Source: Mesostigma viride
Lineage: Eukaryota > Streptophyta > Mesostigmatophyceae > Mesostigmatales > Mesostigmataceae
Direction of reading: 5' to 3'
Assembly: GCA_009746045.1 (NCBI GenBank)
Contig: RPFO01000359.1
Coordinates: 972,649-1,036,648, forward strand
DNA length: 64,000 bases
Shown: one piece after another, positions 30,701-42,700 of the stretch
Layout of the letters: each line of letters opens with the position of its first letter
Numbering within the stretch: the stretch's first letter is position 1
The notes under the pieces: model-generated
Told to the model about the DNA's origin: nothing
What the model saw: the letters and a program-made list of their open reading frames with translations, nothing else
Databases searched by the model: none
Program-made: the position numbers and the translations under genes

Positions 30701-33700
30701 CCCTTGTGCTGGGATGTGAGAGGGAGCAGCTAGTGGGAGTCGAGAGGGCAAGCTAGTTTGGTTGTATGCACATCATTAATGCTGGATCATCTGTTTTTTT
30801 TTCCAGACTTATGCACGATTCCAGAAGTTACCCCTAAACTGCTTTGCCAAATTTCCTTGTGCGCATGAAATTAGTCGGTTTTACATAGCATGGAGCCTTC
30901 CCAAGATTAGTTGGTAGTAAATTGATATTCATATCCGCTGTAATGATCTTTTCACACTGCCTGGCTCCTTATAACCTCTTGCCGCCTCGTCTGCGTTTGA
31001 CCTGGGTTAAACCAGGAAGCGACAAATGGATTCCGCAGCCAAGGCCACGAGCACGGTATCGTCCCGTGAATGTCACCGACAGATGTCATCAACCGAAAAG
31101 GCAACGTCGTTATCCGCCCACCCGGTCCCGTCATCCGGCTCATTCGCGGACTTTGAGCAACAGCTGAAGGCATATCTTGACAAGGACCTGTTGCAGGTTT
31201 TCAACCAGCACGAGGATGGCAATTTCGAGGAATTCCTGTACGATGTCCTCTTGTTGCGTGACAGCCGGTTGCGTGACAGCCGGTTGCGTGACACCTCTAC
31301 ATTTTTCGAGACATTTTCGGAGAACCTGCAGCGGGCCACAAAGTGGAAAGCAGTGGAAATTGTCAAGGAGTTATTGACCGGGTTGGCAAATACGGGTACG
31401 GGGTATAATACGCGGACCTAAAATACGCGTATTATACGTGGGGGGTGTAAAATACGTGGCGGTAAAATACGCGACAGTTTTTGTGGTCCAATTGTCAGTC
31501 ACCCAATTAGCACGCTCCTTGATGATGGTCATGCAGTTATTGCAACTGAAATTGGTGTATATGCTTATTTATTAACATCTTCCATTTAATTATGCCCTGG
31601 AATCCTATCTGATTATGATTTGTTAAATGCAGGGGGGAGCAGGCTGCAACGGGAATAGTAAGGAATCAATTAATAAATTGATTGTAAGGAAAGCCATCCA
31701 CTATATAATAATGCATGAGAGAACATAAGACACAACTCCGAGAAGGAGGGGTGGCGTGCCCTCCTTTGTACTGGATCATGCCGGCCACCATCTGCTTGAA
31801 AGAGGCGCTCTCAGCCGCATTGAAGGCAATGCCGTTCTCGATAAAAAATTCGGCAGCCAGCAGCTGGACACCTTTCTCGTCGACGGGAACCAGCCATTTG
31901 GTGATGCTCAGCTGGCCTTTGCTGGGAACCGACGACAAGTCAGCCGGCGCAGCCCCTCCCATCTCCGCCATTGCCCTGTTCAAATTGTGCTGCTTCTTGC
32001 CGTCTGACTTCTGCAACTTGTTGTTAGCAATCCTGAGAAACCTGCTCCGGATATTCGGTGGAATTTTGTCGCAGGGTAACATCCCTTCCCCTGCGATTCC
32101 GGCAAAGTGTGCACGGACTCGGAATACGCTGATTGGCCCCGCCTTGTAGGAGAAGTTCTTGTTGCAAAATGAGCAGAACATCCTCGACACATACTGCGTT
32201 GTGTTACTAACAGCATCTGTGACTGCTTCTTTCTTCTCGACAACGAAATCCCATTCAGGCCCTTTCTTCGGCATGGCTGCAAATCGAAAATGGCTGCACA
32301 CTATCGCACAGTCGCACTGGCCTCGTCGTCGCTATATTGCATTACACCGTCAGTAGCACAGCTGGCATTTGCTGGCATTATGCGTTATGTATGTACCTAG
32401 TCCTACAGTAGCTGTCTCCTACCGGCCAAAGATTTTGCAAGGCTTGCGCTTAAGTCCAAACCGCGTATTCTGAAGTAAAGTACGCGTATATACGGCGGAG
32501 GCCTTCAGTGTACGTTTTCCCGTATTTTTGCGGCTCCGTACGGCGTACTGACCAACCCGGGTTATTGAAGGTGCGTGACCTCTGCGATTCTGCCAACCTG
32601 TATCCTCTGGGAGGCTGAGTTTTGGGTTTCCTAGTAAACCGTTAGTTTTCTTGGCCTCTTGCTCTTGCTAATAAATGTTGTTCTAGTGCCATCAGCAGGT
32701 GGCACCGGGCCGTATTGGCTGAATGAGTCCTATGGAAAGCTTTGCGTTACAGTCATTCCCGCGTTACATAGGGGTTCTTAAGGTTGCGTTCCCGCGTCAC
32801 GTTACGGCGCCGAAGTGTGGGCGGTGAACGTAACTTAAGCCTGGGTGCCATCGTATCTTATCGCGGGAATGGCCCACTCTGTTGGCGTCAGGCTACTTTT
32901 GGCTGCGGAGGAGGCAATTGTTGGGCAACTCCAGACGTCTGGACTAGGGGACCCACCGTGCTACCGTAGTGGTCAAGATCACTTTGCCACGAACCTACCT
33001 TGCGACCCAAAAACAGGGTGAAGTTTTTAGTTTGCGACCCAAAATGAAGGCAAGGTTTTAGGTTTGCGAGCCCATCCAGTTGTTTATGGTCAGTGGCTGG
33101 TACCCAGCTTAATGAATGATAAGGGACTCGCCAACCTAAGTGTTTTGATGCATCATGCACTGATTAGTCTGATTAGTTATAACACAGGGCCGAGCATGGC
33201 CCTGAGTGGCCCGGTGCGGCCATGGAAGGTGAGCCCATGGATCTCGTGACCTGTCTACTGGGGGCCGTGCGGCACGGCGCAGGCGCGACGCGGTAACATT
33301 TGAACTTTGCGACCCAAAATGAAGCCCGTGAAAAGCAGTTTGCGAGGTCAATTCACAAAGTAGTTCGCCGCAAAGTGATCTTGACCACTACGGTAATATC
33401 TGTGTGAGATGACTGGAACTTACAATATAGGTATGTAGTACTTATGTGACGTATTTCGTTATTAGGCGGCAAAACACCGTACGCATGCTAAATGCGCCCG
33501 ATAATACGTGGCAATTAAGCCGAATCTGGCGAGGAACAGGGAATATATCTAGCTAGCAGCCTAGCGCTGGGATTTGGAAAGAAGAACTGCTCAGCGGCAA
33601 CTCAACTGAATTGAACTAGCAGAATCGCTGCTGCCACTGATGCTATCAGCCTATCACCCCCCCAGCGTACGAAAAGGTCGCAGCGCTAAGCTGCGCTGCA

Positions 33701-36700
33701 TCCAGATTCTGGTACGAAATCCCGTACTTTGGGCGGCCATGATGCTGCAGTTGAATCAGGCTTAATGAGAGCCATTGAATGCCATTTAGAAGTCCCTCAG
33801 AGGAGGAGGGGGTGGTCTGCTAGCCTAATTCTACCGTTAAGTTACGAACCCGAGATTTTGGCGGCGATCGTAACTTAAAGCGGGAATGACTGTAGTTCTA
33901 TACCTAAGACTTGCCTAGATGAACTTCCACTTTAAAATTTTGTACTCTTAGTAGCATGCATGCATTCTGTTCTGCCAGCTTCAGTCGCCGGGTCCTCGCT
34001 GCACAATCTAGGGCGCTGTCCCCGTTCTCCTTGGATATTTACTAGGTGCTGCGTGGAATTGTAGACCTTGAAAATGTCATTATGGCTGTATGTAGCCATC
34101 CATATTTGGGTTCGTCAAGCTCTTTATCTTTTATGAAAGTCCAGAAGACTTTTCCGAAGGGTGTTTGGCACGTGTCACTCGGCTGATGCGCCACCAAAAA
34201 GTGGCATGTCAGCCATACATGACGACCCAGACGATCCATCTGCATGCCCTGCTGGGGTTTCTCACACTGTGGGAGCTACCAGATCAAAATCATTCGTTAC
34301 CGCCTGCAGGCCCTATTGCAGCACTTCCCCACGTTTGTTGTCATTTATCTCTCTACAGTGCAGCTCCTAGTCAGCAATGGTGTCAGGACAATCTCGCCGA
34401 TTCGCTTAGGCGATGATGACGCAATATAAGTAGTGTTGTTCGAACCCCCAATCGACGCCATGTCAGCTGGGATGTGCGCCTTGATTCACGCGATCACTGC
34501 TAGTAATTTCTAACAATGATCAATCATCATTCTTTCGTCGCCAGAGTTATTATAAATAGTGACGGAACCTTTTTGCCACTTGGCAATTAGGTCCGTCACT
34601 ATTTATCCGGCGAAAACCACTCGCCGGCATCAATTCCGCGTTAAGTTCACGTACGTGAACGTGGCGCGGAATTGATGCCGGCGAGTGGTTTTCGCCGGAT
34701 AAATAGTGACGGACCTAATTGCCAAGTGGCAAAAAGGTTCCGTCACTATTTATAATAACTAAAACGTCGTAGTGTGGGGGCCGATATCTATCGTACCGCT
34801 GATGCCTACTGCAGTACCGAATCTCGCCTTAACGATATTCCAACCGGGCATATTTTCCCTTCTGGCACTTTCGTTTGGCCTTCTGGTATCCGGTATTCGG
34901 AAATACCCGTGTCACCACAGGGATTCGAACCCCCGACTTACGAGGTCTTAGTTATTATAAATAGTGACGGAACCTTTTTGCCACTTGGGCAATTAGGTCC
35001 GTCACTATTTATCCGGCGAAAGCCACTCGCCGGCATCAATTCCGCGCCACGTTCACGTGAACTTAACGCGGAATAGATGCCGGCGAGTGGCTTTCGCCGG
35101 ATAAATAGTGACGGACCTAATTGCCCAAGTGGCAAAAAGGTTCCGTCACTATTTATAATAACTAAGACCTCGTAAGTCGGGGGTTCGAATCCCTGTGGTG
35201 ACACGGGTATTTCCGAATACCGGAAGGAATTGATACCAGAAGGCCAAACGAAAGTGCCAGAAGGGAAAAATGCCCGGTTGGAATATCGTTAAGGCGAGAT
35301 TCGGTACTGCAGTAGGCATTAGCGGTACGATAGATATCGGCCCCCACACTACGACGTTTTAGTTATTATAAATAGTGACGGAACCTTTTTGCCACTTGGG
35401 CAATTAGGTCCGTCACTATTTATCCGGCGAAAGCCACTCGCCGGCATCAATTCCGCGCCACGTTCACGTGAACTTAACGCGGAATAGATGCCGGCGAGTG
35501 GCTTTCGCCGGATAAATAGTGACGGACCTAATTGCCCAAGTGGCAAAAAGGTTCCGTCACTATTTATAATAACTGCCAGTACTCTGTTGTGCAGCCGGGT
35601 CTGGTGACTGATGCTACCAACCTTGTGGCCAACAGATCAGGCATCGGCTAACCTCATTAGTAAAGTTCGACCACATTAAAAGCTCGGTTATTTCTTGGAA
35701 ACTGCACAGGGCATCTGCCGAGAAAGTCTTGGTGACGTTGATGTATCGTGGTCCATAGAGTTACCGGACCGGCTCGGCATCTGGAGATTGACATGCCAAT
35801 GTAGCCAATATTGATGCCACATGTTTATGTACCTGAAGACTTGGTGCGCGTCAGACCTCCGACCCCCGGCTTAATTTTACGCGTCAGACACGCGGGGAGA
35901 AATTTCTGACGCGTCAGGGCTTGGCACATCAGCCTCTGATGCATTAGTTTATTAATTAATTGAACACGAGCTCCCGCTGGGGGGTCACGGAGCACCTGAG
36001 TGCTTTTAATCCCTGAGTGTGCACTGTGGGCAGGGGGCAGAGACCCCCCCCTTCACTCATGCCACAGGGTGCACAATGATGCATGCGTACGGTTTACTAG
36101 AATGCAGCTTCTTGTTGAATATGCTCAGGTAGTTGTCAGTTAGGGCTCACTACCAAACCTTAATGTATATTGATATATCATGGCTGCTGACACCTCCAAC
36201 TTTTGCTAACTTGTCTGCTCGCTGCTGGTTTCTTATGCAACAGGAGCACCCCTCTGACAACCTGCTGGCGTATGCCATTCAACCAGCTCTAAAGGAGTCG
36301 CTGCTGGTCAATTCTACAGACATCTTTTCGGAGCTGGTGGGCTATGGCGAGATCAAGCGCCTGGAGCTCAGGCAAGTGCGCAGCTTCGCTGGGGGGTCCC
36401 CCAAGCGTGTCGCTGGCTTCCTGATGTAAACTAAGCATGTTGCTGGATACACTATGTGATGTGATAGTGCTCAAACCATTGAGACTATTTACTAAAGAGG
36501 TGCGGATGCGGTCTCGAATGCGGGTAACTGGATTCTTGCAGTAACAATGTACTTAAATTGGCACCTGGGTGTGAATTATCGTACCTATCTTACATTCCAA
36601 AGGACATGGGCACTATGTGTGATGCTGGATGTGGCTTCATGGCATCTTAGAGGCGGTCTTGTTTCAATATCTTTGGTGCTCTAGCGTACTCTTCCCCACT

Positions 36701-39700
36701 TGATCATTTTTCTTATCTTCCTCTAGGCTTCTTTTTTCTTTCTTGTGAGCTTAATTGTTTCCCAAGATCTCTGCCTAGGTTGTATTTGCTTGTGCCCGAG
36801 AAAATGGAAGCTGCTGGCCATCAATGTTGAGCTGCCATCATGCATGCAATTTCTGCGCTGCAGCCAAGTGATCTCTCGTGCACCCCTCGACCACGGGACT
36901 TGACATGCCAGCTTGCTGCTTCATCAGCTTGCTGCGCACCCAAAATACGAAACATGCTTTTCCGTTGCGTGCAAATCTCTTTTCTAGTTGGATTTGCGTA
37001 CATTCGGCTGACATGATATCATCTTTCATCCCCTGCACACATGCCTTATGTATTGCCCTCCCCTTGACAACTCGTGCAATGATCTGTCGGCACTGGCGCC
37101 TGCATAAACAGGGAGCTGTACCAGAGTTCCGTGGACAGGAAGAACATTGCACTTCCGCGTTGGATCAACAAAACCAACCAAGACAGTGAGTAGTGATGTG
37201 GTGACGTGGCAAGGACAGAACACTGCTGATGCAGCGGAATGCGTTTGTTATGTAAACTCCCTGCGACCACCTGACTATCCCAGCCAAGAGCATAGGATGC
37301 ATTTGGACGTTCTCAGCGATTTATGGCGAGGTGCTGCAGTTGGTGTGCAGTTTTGTAACTCCAGTCATACACCTTGTGCTCAGCTAGTGGGTCTCTTTTC
37401 GTTCTCTATGTACCTATTTATACATCGTGTACGTAAGTCTCGCCTGCTCCTCGTCTTTTTTCAAAATGACTTGGCCAACTTGCCAGTTTGCACGCTGGTG
37501 CAAGGCCACTTTTCTGGGACTTGACTCTGGCTGAAGCGATCATCTAGAGGTGGCTCGGGTGGGGGAACCGGCGTCCTAGCAGGTTTAGCCAACGATGTGT
37601 CCCAAAGTGTCACATTGCACTGTGTGTGCCACTGAGAGAGTCCATCCTGAAAGACCACAGATGGTAAATCTGAAAGCAGTAATGTTATGACCGACACAAA
37701 CCTAGGCAGTTTATCTAGTATGTGCGTTTCAATATCATTCGTGTGGGCTAGCACTTTATGTGTTCCAATCCAGAACAAGATATGTCCATTTGAGCCTTTG
37801 ACTTTGCGTTCTGACGCAAATGTTTCTCAGTGCATAGAGGACCAGCCCTTTCCAGACTTGTGACATAAAAATAGCTTATCTCGCCAACCGGTCGTTTAAT
37901 GTCCTGTGTCCCCCTTGGACCCGGGGGGAAGGGGGGGGGGCTGTTTGGCATTACTTAACTCTCCTTACGGGAGGGATAACTGAAACCCTTAATGATTTGA
38001 TAATAATAGCATGTTGCGTTCTATGATAAGTTTATATCGGAATTGGTTGGCAGTGTCGTTGGTGTGCAAATAGTGATGTCTTTGCTATCGGCAGCATCTG
38101 CACCACCAAGCATCCAGCTCCAGTGTGATCCATGCAGCCTAAATCCGCCGGGCAATGCAGTAACTGGCGAGTCATATACTTGTCATGTAAGCAGGGCTTT
38201 TAGAAAAGATAGGTTATGGTGGCGCCCTTTTACTATAGTTCGATACTGGCAGTAGTATCTGTCTAGTTAATAGCCTGGGCATCCATGCAGTTCGAGTCCT
38301 TGGGTAATCTGTAACACCATGCCTCTCCGACAGGGAAGCCTTGGTTTGATGAAGGCTGCTATGGTATTTGGGTGGATTTGGCTTTGGATGTGTAGGAGAA
38401 TGGACCATATTTGCAAGTGTGGCGACTGCCTTGGAAGTGAGCTCCTGACTTAGCCTCTTCACAAGTAGACCCCTTTATGTCCAGATCCATCTATGACCAG
38501 ACTGCACCACTTTGCCCCAGCTACTGCTTGCAGCTGCACTCGTTCTATATTCATTTTCCTCGCGTTCCCTATCCTCTTAAATCCCCCCTCCCCTCCCCCC
38601 CCCAAAGGCAAACTTCCGGGCGCCACCACCCCTAACGTCTCGGCAGGCACTCAGAATGCTGAGGAGGCCACGAATCATGCATCCAAGAGCGCCTCAGCCG
38701 AGACGCGCACGGACGAGTTTGAGCCGGATCTCACGGTGAGGTATTCGGCTCCTTGTCAGTCCATGGTACGCACTTCCCTTGAGAGAAGATTGTTCTGGGC
38801 CCACTGTATAGTTGCACTAGTTAACAAATCACATGTAGGATTATTGGATTCGTAATTTGGGGGTTGGGTGTAGTTTGTAAAAGCTACTACATCTCTCTGT
38901 AATGGGAGAGGCAGAACTTCTCGCCACTTGTCCACCAGTAGGATCAGTAATATAAGCATCAAGTAAGCTTACGCAAGGTCTCAGGAGGGTGTGCTGGGAT
39001 ACATTTGGTTCGGCCTAACTTTGCTGATAAGCCTGACAAAAATAGAGGTGATTTGAACTAGTGCGGATGCCTATGTGCTGATTGTGAGCCAGTGGCATTC
39101 AATCTTGGTTAGACAAACAGCAAGGGTTGGATTTTTGTCCCCTCTTGGCGTCGCATGCGGCAGAAGCGCGAGGATGGATACCTAGTTGAATAGGGAATGG
39201 AGGGAGGGAGGAGGCAGGTAAAGGTCCGGGGTTGGACGGGACTATAAGGACAACCTGTGTTCTGAGATTCTTCAAGGTGGTTGTGATCAGCGGTAAGGCC
39301 TGCATTACTAATGTCAACAGCTGCAGCTACATGAGAAGCATCGTCTGCATTGGCACAGCATTTGCAGCATTTGGATTCTGTCCGTGATATTGCAACAAAC
39401 AGAAAGGCGTAAATTTGAATGGCTGATTTTAGGTACTAAGGGCGAAAAACCGTGCCAAAATGCGCCCTTCTGTATTACAAAACGCTGCCCTTTATTTGGA
39501 CTAGGGGGGAGTTGTCGGAGTTCGTGTGTGATCCATATAGACTTCCATTAACGGCACTACCCAAGCATAGTATTCCTTGAACGTATCCAAACTTTCCTGA
39601 AGCTTAAGCCACTATTAACCTTTCTATTAACCGTGGAACTCCAGGGTAACCAGACTCTTTATTAAAACAATAAGTAGAGCACATCGGGAAGTGGCCCTCA

Positions 39701-42700
39701 ACTGGCCATCCTTACCCATGGGAACACTTTATGTCCAAAAAGGCTAGCCTTACCCCCAAACAGGCAACACACAGGGAGGGCGGGTGGGAAAACAAAAGAG
39801 ACCGCCATGAGCTAGGTGAGCAAGCTTTTATCGTGTTTCAAGGCCAACGGCTCTCTACCAACGGCCAGATCCGGCAACGGCCTCTAAACAGTTTTAGCCG
39901 TCAAGTTTTACTTCAGATATTGCCTGTTGCAAACCCGTCCGCAATCACAGATCTGCTAGGAGAACCTAGACGCAAAAATCCGTCGTCAAGGTACTCAGCA
40001 CACCGTCAAGGTATGGGCCGCAACAATTAGGCCATATCTTCCGTAATACTCGTACACTAGAAGCCTAATCAACCTTATTACGATCACATCACCCAGCTCT
40101 ATTTCACCTAGCATCAGCGGCTCCCCTTCCGTATCACTATAAAGAAACTATGTTCAGAGAACCCCGATTCTATTAACCGTGGAACTCCAGGGTAACCAGA
40201 CTCTTTATTAAAACAATAAGTAGAGCACATCGGGAAGTGGCCCTCAACTGGCCATCCTTACCCATGGGAACACTTTATGTCCAAAAAGGCTAGCCTTACC
40301 CTTACATCCCTCCCTGGCGACCCAAGCCAGGGGCAAAACAAAAACCGGTGGACGCATAAGACAAGAATGAAGGGAACTTAAGAGGAAGGCAGAGAAAAGA
40401 CGCTCCGCCAAATGCGCGGGGGGCAGGCGGCGATAGCCCGAACCAGGGCGTCAGGAAGGGTGAGGGCCAAGCTCCGGTGCAATCCCACATAGTGGGCGAC
40501 AGTTTTGCTGCTGCGCCAGCGACCCCGATGCTGAATATCAGCCATGCTGCGCTGCCGCAAAAAATCATAGGTAGCCCCCCCATGCCGCAGCCCGTGAATG
40601 GTAAACACCGTGTCGACCCCCAAAGCTTGCGTGGCCTGATGCCAAACCCGGCTGAACTGGGCATAATCGTAAGGGAACACCCGCTCCCAGGCCGCCTTGC
40701 CACGCATACAAGCCCGCAAGAGGGTCTCAGTCATGACATCCTCGATCACCACAGACTGCACCTCCCCCTTAGCCGTCTTAGCTGACATCAACAACAAGGC
40801 GCCCCGCTGCGAACCCCGCAACCGAACATCAGGCTGCAAGCGCACATGGCCGACCAACAGGTTGAGCGCCTCCGATACCCGCAGGTATTGTTGGAAAATA
40901 ACGATGACCATCATAGCCGCACGAGGCTGCCGCTGGAGCACCATAGTACAAGCAAGCGCAAACGCAGCCTCCCATGGAATGGGGGGGGGGCACGAGGGGG
41001 TGCCAACGTGCGCCAGCCAGCCAAAACACTTCGTGCCAAGGCCCAATCCCGCACCTCCCGGGGGAAGTACAAATTCAGGCCCATAAGCGCATTGACACAC
41101 AACTGGCGGCTGTAACACCGTGAGTGCGCCCAAGCGACATACTCGCAATAGTATTCCTCTATCGTCAAGCCGCGCAACAAGCTGCCAACCCGACCCCGCC
41201 GGCTCGCCCACCATGCGAAAAAGGACCTAAGACCCCGATGGTAAACCATCAAAGTAGCCGGCTTCACCTTGCCCTCAAGAAGGGTCAAGTAGCTAGCGCC
41301 AAGCCGAGGCCCGGGATTGGGATGAACACCCTCGCGAGTCAAATCGCGGACCCACCCGGCCACCGAGGCAGCCATGGAAAGCCCCCGCGAAGGCCCATCC
41401 GCAGGCTGAAGCTCACTTGGCGTCCAGACCCATTGTGAGCGGCTGCCGGTGACCAACGTAAGAGCGCACAACCGGCGGCATTGCTTGTTTAACCGGTAAG
41501 AAGAGGAACGCCCTTTAGCCAAGCAGCCCAAAGCGGCAGTGGAGTCCACTAACCTCACCACCCGCTTACCCCATGTTCCGAGGTTCCGGGCCGAGCGCTC
41601 CACCCCCTTCACAGCGGCCCGCACTTCCTTCTCGTTGATGTGCATGGTCGAATCGCGCCAGCGACTCTTGATCCCGACGCGCCATCGCCCGTGGATGATG
41701 GCTTTTTCCGCGGCCTTGGTCAAGGGTCTAGGCCCGGCATACATGGCCTCACCTGGGGTGAGGAGGGTTGGGTAACCCCGCACCTCCCGGGCCCGAGCTA
41801 ATTCCGTCACCTCAGCTGGGGCCATCTCAGCGTAGACAACCCCCTGCCCAAAACTAGACGCATCCGAGGCCACCACCACCGGAGCCAGGGCAGCCCCCCG
41901 GTCCACACGGAGCATGGGGGCCAACGCCATGGCACACTCGAGCTCATCGCGCACACCTTGCCACAAAGGTCGCGTTCGCTGGCCCCACCCCTTGAGGTTG
42001 ATGAACTTAAAACTCTGCTGCCATATGGACAAGCAAGTGCGGCTGAGCATCTGCAGCCACACCCACCGGCCCACGACGGCCGCCAGCGCCTCAGCGGTAG
42101 CGCGTCCCCTCTCGAGGAGTACACGAGTGTGCGCAACCACAAGGGTGAGCTGCTTAGCTGTCGGCTCCAACACCCCATCCCGCCGGTGAACAACACCCAG
42201 AGCTTCTAGCTCGTCCTCCCCCTCCGGGCTAGCCATGATCGTCTTGTCCTTGGAGGGCACAAGGTTGTTAGGCGCGTACCCGTCTTCAATAGCACTCGCG
42301 ATTAAGCGATTCACCGCCTCGCACGTGCGCCCATTGCTGACCACCAGGTCATCAATAGTGATGGATACCATAGGGGCAGGGGGGTCCTCAAGGTCGATTT
42401 GCATCTCCCTCGTGCTCTCCTCCTTGTACTCGATGGCTAGGGCGGTTGGGTTACCCCATGCATTCCGAAGCACGGTCAGCTCCCCTACACTTGTGAGGCG
42501 GTTCACCTGCCGTCTAGGATCCAAAGCGCCCGTGGCATAGAGGACCATCTCATGGATGGCTTCCCCTAGCGCTACAGCGTGGGAGTGCCCCATGGCCAGC
42601 ACTTTCAGCACTGGCCACACCCTCCTCCGCCGCCCCGGCAGCCCGACATCGGTGGACCACACATCAGGTAGCCCTTGATAATCCCACCACCACTCCGGCA

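Larger units (their letters stand above)
31016..32570 (+). pseudogene. TRPM-like exon 7, interrupted by a hAT transposon
   Basis: Acceptor AACCAG precedes 31016. Host sequence is 31016-31377 and then only 32569-32570 before donor GTGCGT, because a 1183-bp hAT element plus its target duplication separates them. Without the insert the exon is 364 bases and ends in phase 0, fitting exon 8. It encodes a Ser/Thr-rich linker, [17 protein letters not shown] and [11 protein letters not shown], the start of the MHR2 helical region. An imperfect tandem [11 protein letters not shown] occurs at 31261-31290. With the insert unspliced, translation stops about 15 codons into the transposon. Confidence 0.78.

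Noticed and set aside
35164-35202. Functional tRNA gene
   Set aside because: Only the 3' half exists. The anticodon stem has just three good pairs, and there is no D-arm or acceptor partner.
34774-35546. Several frames with GFEPPTYE and similar
   Set aside because: They are translations of the tRNA-like T-arm and the palindromes of the foldback element.
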